From assembly GCA_964345105.1 (NCBI GenBank), contig CAYFPZ010000098.1:1-13105 (forward strand): a stretch of 13,105 nt of DNA. The letters are read 5' to 3'. Origin of the DNA: DG-33 sp964345105 (lineage in GTDB: Archaea > Hadarchaeota > Hadarchaeia > Hadarchaeales > Hadarchaeaceae). Shown piece by piece: positions 1 through 6,859 of this stretch. Position 1 is the stretch's first letter; each line of letters starts with the position of its first letter. The notes under the pieces are model-generated. The model saw only the letters and a list, made by a program, of their open reading frames with translations. It was not told the DNA's origin and made no database searches. The translations under genes and the position numbers were made by a program.

Positions 1-330
1 TTGGCTCCAGCCCCCGACGAGGAAGCCCGTTTAGAGATACTCAAAATCCACACAAAGGGCATGCCTCTTGGGAAGGATGTTAATCTCAAATTGTTAGCAA
101 AAGAAATCGTTGGCTACTCGGGATCGGACATCGCCGCCCTATGCCGCGAGGCTGCGATGAGGGTGCTACGAAAGGACATAAAGGGCAAGGAAGTTCGGAT
201 GCAGCATTTCCGCGAGGCAATGGAAGGCATTAAACCTTCCCTGACACCAGAGATGACCAAAGCTTATGAAACTTTCACGGAGAGAAAAAGCAAGCGCGTG
301 GCGGAAGAAGCGACGGGAATGCACTACTAA
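1..330 (+). CDS. Cdc48/VAT-family AAA+ ATPase, C-terminal fragment (5' end outside window)
   Basis: This is the last 109 or so codons of a larger gene; the frame is open to the window edge, so the first TTG is most likely an internal leucine codon and not a start. The fragment matches the end of the second AAA+ module (D2) of archaeal Cdc48/VAT: the APAPDEEARLEILKIHT segment that follows the sensor/arginine-finger region, then the helical lid with GYSGSDIAALCREAAMRV (about residues 38-55), where the conserved sensor-2-type helix lies, and a short charged tail. The family forms hexamers that use ATP to unfold and extract proteins, often feeding the 20S proteasome. The protein ends in Met-His-Tyr, so the tyrosine is terminal and not in the penultimate position of a classical HbYX proteasome-docking tail. 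The Walker motifs are outside the window, so a related two-domain AAA+ protein is not strictly excluded. Confidence 0.9.
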   Translation: MAPAPDEEARLEILKIHTKGMPLGKDVNLKLLAKEIVGYSGSDIAALCREAAMRVLRKDIKGKEVRMQHFREAMEGIKPSLTPEMTKAYETFTERKSKRVAEEATGMHY

Positions 331-333
331 GGT

Positions 334-340
334 TTTATAA
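334..340 (+). promoter_or_regulatory. TATA box for the PRC-barrel gene
   Basis: TTTATAA lies just after the cdc48 stop codon. Its centre is about 37 bases before the TTG start of the PRC-barrel gene, the same spacing seen for the other promoters here, so transcription would start about 10 bases before the start codon. This suggests the PRC gene can be expressed apart from cdc48. Confidence 0.5.
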
Positions 341-373
341 GGTTCAACAATAAATTAGGGCAGAGGATATAAT

Positions 374-664
374 TTGACACAGGTTATGGTAAGTAAGCTC
401 CGGGCGATAGGGGTCATCTCGGACAGAGGCATGCAGGTAGGAAAGCTACACGATATCCTCTTTAACGAAAAAGACGGAAAGATCCAATCGATAGTTGTAA
501 GGCCCATCTCGAAAGAAACGCTCGGGAATATCCCTCGCGACTCGAGCGGGAACGCTTTGATCCCTTTCAGCGCCGTTATGTCGATACGCGATTTCATCGT
601 CATTAACGAGCGCGTTTTAGCGGTCCAGCAGCTCAAGGCGCGACCGACGCCCGGCGTTCCATAA
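374..664 (+). CDS. Small stand-alone PRC-barrel domain protein
   Basis: A 96-residue protein made of little more than one PRC-barrel: a beta-rich fold with the characteristic layout 'R-x-IGVISDRGMQVGKLHDILFNEKDGKI' (residues about 10-36, quoted in outline), a central strand SIVVRPI (about 39-45), and the closing strands ALIPFSAVMSI (about 61-71) and FIVIN. There is no signal peptide or membrane segment, so it is probably cytoplasmic. The TTG start at 374 is preferred over the ATG at 386 because GAGG (363-366) sits 7 bases ahead of it. PRC-barrels are found in RimM and photosynthetic reaction-centre H subunits; stand-alone archaeal versions of this size have been linked to cell division (the CdpB proteins that partner SepF in haloarchaea). 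That role is an inference here. The gene follows cdc48 and runs convergently into the phosphoesterase gene, with only 12 bases between the two stops. Confidence 0.85.
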   Translation: MTQVMVSKLRAIGVISDRGMQVGKLHDILFNEKDGKIQSIVVRPISKETLGNIPRDSSGNALIPFSAVMSIRDFIVINERVLAVQQLKARPTPGVP

Positions 665-676
665 ACATTACCCTAA

Positions 677-1363
677 CTACCACCCGAAAAACAATCTAGT
701 TGCGAGTTCACTGGGTAACCCTGCAGCTTCTATTTTTTCAGCCGTGGTTTTTACATCATAGCCGACTCTATGGAAGCTTACCTTTACATCCTTGCCCAAG
801 TTTAGAACCACGTAGCTAGCTCGAGGGTCGCGATCACGCGGCTGCCCCACGCCACCTGGGTTAATAATCAACTTGCCAAAGACAACGCGCTCAATCGGCA
901 TGTGAGTGTGACCGAGCACGAGGATATCCGCATCTAGGTCGCGAACGAGCTCTGCGAGCACTCGGTTAGAGGTATCTGGAAAGATGTATTCGTTGAGCGG
1001 GTCGCGGGGACTCCCATGTACCACATAGATTTTTTGCTTTCCGTATGTCAGCGTGAGGTGGGTTGGGAGGTTTGACAAAAATTCGAGATTTTCCTTGCTC
1101 AAGTTATCGGCGGTCCAGAGCGCCGCTTTGGCCGCGAACGGGTTGAAGCCCCACACATCGCGCGTCACTGCCGCATAATCATGGTTGCCCATTACCATCT
1201 GCATCCGCTTCGCCCTAGCCAACTTTACCACTTCGTTGGGCTCAGCGGCGTAGCCTACGAGGTCGCCCACGCAGACGAGTTCATCAACGCGAGGCATGTC
1301 TTTGAGCACGGCCTTAAGCGCCGCGAGGTTTGAGTGGGGGTCAGCTATTACGCCGATCTTCAC
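677..1363 (-). CDS. Calcineurin-like metallophosphoesterase (YfcE/MJ0936-type)
   Basis: A 228-residue protein with the full set of metal-binding motifs of the metallophosphoesterase superfamily: DPH (residues 8-10, the D-x-H motif), GDLVGY (33-38), GNHD (59-62), VVHGSP (114-119) and GHTH (151-154). The NPGGVGQPRDRDPRASYVVL segment (168-187) is typical of the small archaeal/bacterial YfcE-MJ0936 group, which hydrolyse phosphodiesters in vitro with Mn or Ni; the physiological substrate is unknown. I chose the GTG at 1363 because GGTG (1373-1370) lies 6 bases before it and the TATA-like TTTAAA at 1398-1403 is then 37 bases upstream. Starting at the TTG at 1375 would add four residues and lose that ribosome binding site. 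The gene is minus-strand, 99 bases or more after the HAD phosphatase stop, and probably transcribed on its own. Confidence 0.9.
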   Translation of the reverse strand: MKIGVIADPHSNLAALKAVLKDMPRVDELVCVGDLVGYAAEPNEVVKLARAKRMQMVMGNHDYAAVTRDVWGFNPFAAKAALWTADNLSKENLEFLSNLPTHLTLTYGKQKIYVVHGSPRDPLNEYIFPDTSNRVLAELVRDLDADILVLGHTHMPIERVVFGKLIINPGGVGQPRDRDPRASYVVLNLGKDVKVSFHRVGYDVKTTAEKIEAAGLPSELATRLFFGW

Positions 1364-1397
1364 TGATACCACCAAGACAACAAAGGAGCGAGATTTG

Positions 1398-1403
1398 TTT
1401 AAA
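1398..1403 (-). promoter_or_regulatory. TATA-like box for the metallophosphoesterase gene
   Basis: TTTAAA, read on the minus strand inside TAGGGTTTAAAC, is centred about 37 bases before the GTG start at 1363. A closely related sequence, TAGGGTTAAAC, lies in the ileS promoter region. The spacing agrees with the other promoters in the window. Confidence 0.4.
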
Positions 1404-1474
1404 CCCTACACCCGCACAAATTTTAAGATGGTGAGCGGGATTATTTTAGTTTCTGGCAGTGACACTCGTGAAAG

Positions 1475-2164
1475 CTAGTCCCGCAGGCTGAGAATTTTCT
1501 CGATGGCTTCCGCGACGCCCTTTCCATGAGGCTCGACTGTCACGTAGGTAGATACACGCTTCACCGCTTCGTCTGAGTTTGCTACAGCGAAACTCAGCCC
1601 CGCGACCTTCAAAATCTCGACATCGTTTGGATCATTCCCTATGGCCGCAACTTCGGTGAGTGGCACCCTCAAGAACGAAGCGACTTTCCGGAGCGCGTTT
1701 CCTTTGTTCACGTTTGGGCTTCGAAGGTGAATCGCTAAGCCTAAGTCGACGGCGACTAGATTAAGCCCCTCACGCCTGAAGAGCTCCTCGGCGGCCCTAG
1801 CTTCGATTGTGCGCTTCAGGGCTAAGCCCGTGAGTCGTGACCTCGAGCTCCTAGTCTGCTGCAGAGGGCCAAATTCCCGTTCAATAACAGCCAGCCCACG
1901 CTCGGCATCGACACGGTCGCCGAGTACACATTCCCACCCGCTGGCTGGGTCAAACACAATTCCTCCATCCTCGGCTATTAGCGGTCCCGAAGTCCCAAGC
2001 ATGATTGCGGCAGTATCCGCGAACGCGAGCACGTTTCCCGTCGCGAGCACCACCGGCAGACCCGAATCCTCGGCCTTTTGAACGGCACTCACGCCAGCGA
2101 TATCAAGTCTTCTATTTCTAAACGTCAGTGTGCCGTCGATATCGACAGCAACAAACCTAATCAA
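1475..2164 (-). CDS. HAD-superfamily phosphatase, probable archaeal phosphoglycolate phosphatase
   Basis: A 229-residue HAD hydrolase of the Cof/type IIB cap group. Visible motifs are DIDGTLT (8-14; first Asp nucleophile, second Asp acid/base), ATGN (41-44; motif II Thr), the NKG lysine (154) and GNDPND (176-181; metal-binding acidic motif IV). The length and the NVNKGNALRKV/GNDPNDVEIL pattern fit the archaeal TA0175-type phosphoglycolate phosphatases, which convert 2-phosphoglycolate to glycolate; sucrose-phosphate-phosphatase-like relatives share the fold, so the substrate is inferred. The gene starts within about a dozen bases of the radA stop codon (2180-2178), making co-transcription with radA very likely. 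Two TTG starts are possible: 2176, and 2164, which has GGTG (2173-2170) 5 bases ahead; I prefer 2164. In this position the enzyme could clear 2-phosphoglycolate released when oxidised DNA 3' ends are repaired. Confidence 0.8.
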   Translation of the reverse strand: MIRFVAVDIDGTLTFRNRRLDIAGVSAVQKAEDSGLPVVLATGNVLAFADTAAIMLGTSGPLIAEDGGIVFDPASGWECVLGDRVDAERGLAVIEREFGPLQQTRSSRSRLTGLALKRTIEARAAEELFRREGLNLVAVDLGLAIHLRSPNVNKGNALRKVASFLRVPLTEVAAIGNDPNDVEILKVAGLSFAVANSDEAVKRVSTYVTVEPHGKGVAEAIEKILSLRD

Positions 2165-2177
2165 CCTTCCACCCAAT

Positions 2178-3128
2178 TCAGTCCTTTATCCCTTGCCCGC
2201 TAATCATGAAAACCGCTTCAGCCTCGGGCAAGTTGGGGCTGTCAAATATCCGCGCGATTCGTTTTCCACCCTTGGATTTTCGAAGGTAGACGCGGGTCGT
2301 GGCGGAGTGGGCAAGCACATGCCCCCCGATTGGTCGGGTGGGGTCCCCGAAGAAAACGTCAGGCCTCGCCATCACCTGATTCGTTACGAGGATGGCTAAG
2401 CCGTGGAGGTCGGCTATTCGATGAAGCGTCAGAAGGTGGCGGCTCAATTTCTGCTGGCGTTCGGCTAAAGATCCCCGACCAACGTACTCGGCCCGAAAGT
2501 GTGAGGTAAGAGAATCTATTACCATAAGACGCACATTTTCCTCCTCGATTTTCTCTTCGGCTTTTTCAGCTATCAGAATCTGCTGGTCGGTGTTGTAAGA
2601 CCTTATGTAGAGGACGTTCTGGAGGGTCTTCATCGGATCGAGATTTAGACCAATCGCCATGTCCCGGATTCTTTCGGGCCTAAAAGTATTCTCGGTGTCG
2701 ATGTAAATCGCCTTTCCCCCTAATCCCTTCTGCTCGAGTGGAAGCTGGACGTTCACGCAGAGCTGATGGGCCAACTGAGTTTTTCCTGAACCGAATTCAC
2801 CAAACACCTCGGTCACTGCTTGAGTTTCAATCCCCCCGCCGAGTAGCGTGTCGAGCTGCTCACTACTCGTAGTTATCAATCCAACCTTCTCCCGGCGCTC
2901 GAGAACCTTGTCAGCGGTGATGAATTCGCCTAACTCTGCTATCTCCCTAGCCGCAGCGATTATTTTTTTTGCTTGCCCCTCGCCGATCTCTGCAGCTTCA
3001 TGCAGCTCCGCTATCGAGGCCACAGCGATCGATTCAATCGTTCGATAACCTGCCTCCCGAAGCTTCTCAGCAGTCGCTTCTCCTACTCCCGGTAAACTTT
3101 CGATTGTGCGTTTCACTTCCTCAGCCAA
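2178..3128 (-). CDS. radA: DNA repair and recombination protein RadA
   Basis: Full-length archaeal RecA/Rad51-family recombinase of 316 residues, the usual size. It begins with a helix-hairpin-helix DNA-binding domain (LPGVGEATAEKLREAGY at about 12-28, and a second hairpin EIGEGQAKKII at about 47-57). The linker carries FITA (69-72), matching the FxxA motif by which RadA subunits polymerise. The ATPase core has Walker A GEFGSGKT (110-117), Walker B LMVID (201-205), loop L1 around FRAEYVGRGSLAERQQKL (211-228) and loop L2 NQVMARPDVFFGDPTRPIGG (250-269). It forms nucleoprotein filaments on single-stranded DNA and catalyses homologous strand exchange. The TTG start is set by GGAGGG (3141-3136), 7 bases upstream. 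It lies 23 bases after the RPA gene and almost touches the HAD phosphatase gene, so all three are probably one transcript. No intein interrupts the ATPase. Confidence 0.98.
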   Translation of the reverse strand: MAEEVKRTIESLPGVGEATAEKLREAGYRTIESIAVASIAELHEAAEIGEGQAKKIIAAAREIAELGEFITADKVLERREKVGLITTSSEQLDTLLGGGIETQAVTEVFGEFGSGKTQLAHQLCVNVQLPLEQKGLGGKAIYIDTENTFRPERIRDMAIGLNLDPMKTLQNVLYIRSYNTDQQILIAEKAEEKIEEENVRLMVIDSLTSHFRAEYVGRGSLAERQQKLSRHLLTLHRIADLHGLAILVTNQVMARPDVFFGDPTRPIGGHVLAHSATTRVYLRKSKGGKRIARIFDSPNLPEAEAVFMISGQGIKD

Positions 3129-3151
3129 AAATTAACCCTCCATTTCATCTT

Positions 3152-5221
3152 TCACGTTCCCGCTTTTATCTCTTTGAGCAGCGCCTGCGCCTCCTTTTTC
3201 GGCTCTGGAAACTGCATGTCGCTCACTCGGAGTTCGAGCTGGTCGAAGTACTTGTCGTGCCGGGTTGTCCCTAGGAGGATAAGCTCCTTTCCAATCAGTT
3301 TGAACTTATCGTAAAGCTCGGCCAAATCAGGTGTACCCTTGAAGAGTTCGAAAACCTGTTGCGCCTCTAGACCGAGCAGGCTCTCCGCGACCTTGCCGAA
3401 AAGAGCTACCCGAAGGTTGCCGGTGCCGTCGTCGAGCAAGAAGCTTAGCACGACACGATGTTCGGGTGTCACGACCTTCCCGCACTCCTCGCACATCAAA
3501 CTGGTGTCCACACTCCCCAAGCTCCGCCCGCAGTCGGGGCAAATGTCGAATACCGGGCGCCGGTGAAAGACACGTACCACGGTTCCTCTGACTTGAACCC
3601 TCATCCCCTCTTTCTGGACATCTGAAATACTGATTCGTTCGGGTGCCGGTGCGGCGAGCTTGATCGCATCCGCAGGCGGCAATTCTTCGGAGATTGCTGG
3701 ATTTAGCTCGATTTGTCCTTGCTTGCCGAGGTGAAGCTCTGGTTGGCCGAAGAGACCCAGCGTGCTGTAGCAGTTTGTGAATTTGACGACATCACCAACC
3801 TTGATGCCGGCTGCTTCATCCGCGTGCTCGTGCCAAAGCGATGCCCTCGTTGTACCTGTTTGGTCACCAATAGTAATGGACGCGACCTTCCCCTTGCTAC
3901 CATCGGCTCGAGCAAACTCACGCGGTGCCATGACCTCGATTACTCTCCCGATCACTTCAAGCGCGTCCATATTCGGATCGACCTCGCCAATTTTTATAAG
4001 GCTCGGCTCGAGTGCCCCGACAGTCACGTTTGGTGGGTTTACCTCAACTCGCGCGATTTTACCAACATGCACCTCTGGTTTACCGGTCAAGCCGACGCGT
4101 GTGTAGGCATTGCGCAGGAGTATGATATCGTTCAGCTTCAGCTTCTGCGCGAACTCCGTCAAATCACCCCAAAAAGAGGCGCGAGCGGTACCTGTCTCAT
4201 CCGCGAGGATCACGCTGATAACTTTCCCTGATGTCCCATCGTCCCGCTTGAACTCCTGCAACGGGAGCTTTCTTCTGACCCTAGCCGCAAGGTCAACCGT
4301 CGGCATGCTGGCCTCGAGCTCCTCTAACTTGAGTAAGCGCTCGGGCAGCTCGGGCAGTTCCGCCACTTCCTGCTCTGGCGGATTCAGGAGCAGACGCCCT
4401 CGCGAACCTAAGCTGAGTTCGGGCTTATTTCTCAACCCGGGCCGCACTGACGCATTTTCGAGCTTCACCGCGGCCCCCATCTTGAGTTCCTTCACGAGCT
4501 CCGTCCGCTCATCCCAAAGGGAAACCCGTACCTGGCCTGTCGAGTCCATGAGTATGAGGCTCGCGACCTTGCCAGTGGTTCCATCGGGACGCTCAAATTC
4601 CCTGATGTCGCTCGTCGTCACCACCCTGCCGGTAATGTCCACCTCAATGAGCTCTGGTTTGAGATCTGTAATTCTAACCTTAGTTTCAACAAGCGGCGGG
4701 AGGTCCGACACGCGCGGGTCGTCGGGGTTCACGAGTAAAGAGCCCCGCATCCCAAGACTGAGCTCAGGCTGCTTGTTCAATCCTTGGCGCACGTAAGCAT
4801 CTTTGACTTGAACCGCATCTCCCTTCCGGACCTTATCCCCCTCAATCAACGAGGTCTTGTCATTCCATAGCGCAATTCTAATCTGTCCGGTTTTATCTTG
4901 AACCAGCAGCCCTCCTACGCGCCCAACTTTACCGCTAGAGCGCTGAAACTCCCGCGGTTCGTAGATGCGGGTGACCCGGCCGACGATGTCTACTTTGGAC
5001 ATTCCCGGGATGAGATCCTCAATGTGTAGGGTCCGAATCTCAGGTTCTTTTCTCTTAAAAACAACCCCCAATTCCCGGCCGACGATGGTGGCCGCGCCTT
5101 CGAGGGTCACGAAACCGCTGAGTTCGTTCTGCTTCTGCCGGATGCGCTTCATTAGCTCGTCATGGTCGATTTTTGTATTATCTAAAATCTCTTGGACCAT
5201 TTGTTCAAAATTTAGCTCCAT
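3152..5221 (-). CDS. rpa: Replication protein A (RPA), single polypeptide with five OB folds and a zinc motif
   Basis: A 689-residue single-stranded-DNA-binding protein. After an N-terminal helical module (about 1-55, ending in GAATIVGRELGVVFKR) come four closely similar OB folds at about 66-166, 186-282, 299-397 and 411-509. Each has a GKV-x6-7-D-x-TGx-R-x-x-LW core and ends in a PEL-x-LG motif, located at 152, 267, 382 and 494, so the repeat period is 112-115 residues. A fifth, divergent OB fold (about 530-670) carries a Cys4 zinc site, CPDC (561-564) and CEEC (577-580), as in archaeal RPA and eukaryotic RPA70. This architecture is that of single-chain euryarchaeal RPA. It protects ssDNA in replication and hands it to RadA. 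The ATG start follows GAGG by 7 bases, and a TATA box lies 35 bases upstream. It heads the RPA-radA-HAD block. Confidence 0.95.
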   Translation of the reverse strand: MELNFEQMVQEILDNTKIDHDELMKRIRQKQNELSGFVTLEGAATIVGRELGVVFKRKEPEIRTLHIEDLIPGMSKVDIVGRVTRIYEPREFQRSSGKVGRVGGLLVQDKTGQIRIALWNDKTSLIEGDKVRKGDAVQVKDAYVRQGLNKQPELSLGMRGSLLVNPDDPRVSDLPPLVETKVRITDLKPELIEVDITGRVVTTSDIREFERPDGTTGKVASLILMDSTGQVRVSLWDERTELVKELKMGAAVKLENASVRPGLRNKPELSLGSRGRLLLNPPEQEVAELPELPERLLKLEELEASMPTVDLAARVRRKLPLQEFKRDDGTSGKVISVILADETGTARASFWGDLTEFAQKLKLNDIILLRNAYTRVGLTGKPEVHVGKIARVEVNPPNVTVGALEPSLIKIGEVDPNMDALEVIGRVIEVMAPREFARADGSKGKVASITIGDQTGTTRASLWHEHADEAAGIKVGDVVKFTNCYSTLGLFGQPELHLGKQGQIELNPAISEELPPADAIKLAAPAPERISISDVQKEGMRVQVRGTVVRVFHRRPVFDICPDCGRSLGSVDTSLMCEECGKVVTPEHRVVLSFLLDDGTGNLRVALFGKVAESLLGLEAQQVFELFKGTPDLAELYDKFKLIGKELILLGTTRHDKYFDQLELRVSDMQFPEPKKEAQALLKEIKAGT

Positions 5222-5253
5222 GACTCAGCCTCAAAACAATTATCCGCTTCTCG

Positions 5254-5259
5254 TTTATA
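5254..5259 (-). promoter_or_regulatory. TATA box for the RPA-radA-phosphatase block
   Basis: On the minus strand CCCTATAAACG gives a TATAAA box centred about 35 bases before the RPA ATG. The predicted transcript would begin about 10 bases upstream of the ATG, just ahead of its GAGG ribosome binding site. No comparable promoter is obvious in the 23-base gap before radA, so this is probably the main promoter of the block. Confidence 0.6.
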
Positions 5260-5305
5260 GGGATTTTCAGAGAGAGGTAACTGAAAGTATTCACCTTCGG
5301 ATGAC

Positions 5306-5327
5306 AAAAAACGAGTACTAGAAAAAA
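5306..5327 (-). terminator. Probable oligo-U terminator after the HMG-CoA reductase gene
   Basis: Read on the minus strand, two runs of six T (5327-5322 and 5311-5306) follow the HMG-CoA reductase stop codon by about 30 and 50 bases and precede the RPA promoter. Archaeal termination is typically at such T-rich tracts without a required hairpin. This separates the reductase gene from the RPA block. Confidence 0.5.
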
Positions 5328-5358
5328 TTTTTAGATGGGTGAATTTGTTACATCAGTC

Positions 5359-6630
5359 TTATTTCTTCCTAGTCAGCTCTACTAAAATTTCCTTAGCACG
5401 ATCGAGCCTAATTTTGCGCTCCTCGACCAACCGTGCCGCTACTTTATCTATTAACTCACCCTTTGCTCCAGCCGTTGCGGCTATGTTTCGCGCGTGCAAC
5501 TTCATGTGGCCGGCTTGGATGCCAACCGTAGCTAGTGCCCTAATCGCCGCCAGATTCTGAGCGAGCCCGACCGTCGCCATGACCTCTCCTAACTCGCGCG
5601 CCGATTGCACGCCCAATATCTTTCTACAAATTTTTGCAACGGGGTGCACAGCCGTGGCACCCCCGATTGTCCCCACCGCCACAGGCAGCTCAATCCTACC
5701 GGATAGGTTTCCTTCAACCGTTCGCTCCCAGTGAGTCAACGGTTTGTAAGCGCCGCCCATCGCCGCATAGGTATGGGCCCCAGCCTCAAGGGCACGAGTA
5801 TCGTTTGCCGTCGCGAGGGCGACCGCGATGATTCCGTTCATCACCCCCTTATTATGGGTGGCGCAGCGGTAGGGATCGGCGGCAGCGAAAGCATAGGCTT
5901 GAAGTATTCCATCGACAACCTCCTCGCCACCCAACGCCTCCTTTGTGAAGACCGCCTTCACGCGCGCCAACCTGTAAGTGGCGAGGTTCGAGACTATTCG
6001 GAGAAAAACTCTGCCCCCCGTCAGCTCCTCAATCAGGGGCGCGACCGCCTCGCACATGGTATTAATGACGTTCGCTCCCATCGCATCACGCACATCGATG
6101 AGCAAATGAATGATTGTCATCGGACCGAGGTGAGTGGTGAGCACCCGTACCTCTATGTCCTTCGCGCCGCCGCCCAGCTTTACGAGGATTGGATCCTGTT
6201 CATTCGCCTTCGCCAGAATTCGCTTTTTAGCCTTGAGAATTTTCTCCCTCGCCTTTTTGGGGTTCTTGACATCTGTGAGCTGGATCTGCCCCACCATGAT
6301 TGGCTGCGTGCTCTCGGTGAAGAAACCACCACCCGAGCGGGCCATCTTCGCAGCATTCGAGGCAGCGGCTACAACTGAGGGTTCCTCAATCGCCATGGGG
6401 ATGAGGTAATCCCTGTTGTTGATGAGGAAGTTAGTCGCTACACCTAGAGGCAACTCAGTAGTGCCGATCACGTTTTCGATCATGCGATTTGCCTGCTTGA
6501 GCTCTAACGCGCCGGTCTTGCGAAGGAGTTCAGCCTCCTCTTTGCTCAGTCCGGCTAACTCCCGCACGATCTTCAGCCTCTTCTCTGGGCTCAGCTTGTA
6601 AAAGCCAGAAAGTTTGGAAGCCTTGTGCAT
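5359..6630 (-). CDS. hmgA: Hydroxymethylglutaryl-CoA reductase, class II (bacterial-type)
   Basis: A 423-residue soluble HMG-CoA reductase, which makes mevalonate from HMG-CoA, the committed step to archaeal isoprenoid lipids. It resembles class II enzymes such as that of Pseudomonas mevalonii over its whole length: the N-terminal GFYKLSPEKRL (9-19), ENVIGTTELPLGVA (52-65), EEPS with catalytic Glu83, DVRDAMGAN (179-187), HNKGVMNG with Lys261 (259-266), ND with Asp277, and GHMKLHARNIA with His375 (374-384). All four catalytic residues are present. Asp146 lies where the NADH-preferring P. mevalonii enzyme has its cofactor-selecting Asp, judged from memory of that sequence, so NADH use is plausible. 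The frame is open to 6693, but a TATA box at 6661-6666 falls inside that extension and the family N terminus starts at ATG 6630, so I place the start there. It is transcribed alone, between ileS and RPA. Confidence 0.95.
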   Translation of the reverse strand: MHKASKLSGFYKLSPEKRLKIVRELAGLSKEEAELLRKTGALELKQANRMIENVIGTTELPLGVATNFLINNRDYLIPMAIEEPSVVAAASNAAKMARSGGGFFTESTQPIMVGQIQLTDVKNPKKAREKILKAKKRILAKANEQDPILVKLGGGAKDIEVRVLTTHLGPMTIIHLLIDVRDAMGANVINTMCEAVAPLIEELTGGRVFLRIVSNLATYRLARVKAVFTKEALGGEEVVDGILQAYAFAAADPYRCATHNKGVMNGIIAVALATANDTRALEAGAHTYAAMGGAYKPLTHWERTVEGNLSGRIELPVAVGTIGGATAVHPVAKICRKILGVQSARELGEVMATVGLAQNLAAIRALATVGIQAGHMKLHARNIAATAGAKGELIDKVAARLVEERKIRLDRAKEILVELTRKK

Positions 6631-6660
6631 TTGCTGCCCCTTTAAAGTTGGCGATGCGGT

Positions 6661-6666
6661 TATAAA
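6661..6666 (-). promoter_or_regulatory. TATA box for the HMG-CoA reductase gene
   Basis: Minus-strand AATTTATAACC is centred 34 bases before ATG 6630, with GGGG (about 6641-6638) acting as a possible ribosome binding site. Its position decides the start codon: a start further upstream would place the first codons before the transcription start. Confidence 0.6.
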
Positions 6667-6817
6667 TTCTAAGGGTGATGCAAAAAACCACAATTAAAAT
6701 CACCGGATACGATCCCGACCTTTCTCAGCAATCCTAATAATGGATATCAAACTTTTCGGTATGTTTCAGCCATCGGTAGAGTACGAGAAAACCGTCCTTC
6801 GATGTTCGACAAAGATA

Positions 6818-6827
6818 GAAATAAATC
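6818..6827 (+). promoter_or_regulatory. Possible TATA box ahead of the 13-codon ORF
   Basis: GAAATAAATC is centred about 37 bases before ATG 6860. The sequence is a weaker TATA match than those of the HMG-CoA reductase and RPA genes, but the spacing is the same. Confidence 0.3.
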
Positions 6828-6859
6828 TATGGATAAGATAATTAGAAAAGGTGAAAGAA

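Noticed and set aside
322..330. A proteasome-docking HbYX tail on Cdc48
   Set aside because: The chain ends Met-His-Tyr, so the tyrosine is last, not penultimate; the canonical motif is absent.
1296..1478. A 60-codon plus-strand frame spanning the gap between the phosphoesterase and HAD genes
   Set aside because: It is mostly antisense to the phosphoesterase N terminus and has no family features; its CTAG overlap with the HAD stop looks accidental.
3713..4796. Long plus-strand frames of 172 and 228 codons opposite the RPA gene
   Set aside because: They are antisense shadows of RPA's codon bias: serine-, arginine- and threonine-rich with no domain pattern, while the RPA frame is unmistakable.
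5222..5358. A C/D-box guide RNA in the RPA-reductase intergenic region
   Set aside because: Only partial box-like matches (TGATGT, CTGA) appear, about 100 bases apart with no paired C'/D' boxes; oligo-T terminator tracts explain the sequence better.
5731..6378. A 215-codon plus-strand frame opposite the HMG-CoA reductase gene
   Set aside because: It is antisense to a fully conserved enzyme frame and has no recognisable domain or ribosome binding site.
6740..6841. A 33-codon plus-strand frame beginning MDIKLFGMFQ just before the tiny lysine-rich ORF
   Set aside because: No ribosome binding site precedes its ATG, it resembles nothing I know, and the TATA-like element of the next ORF would lie inside it. 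A chance frame is the simpler view.
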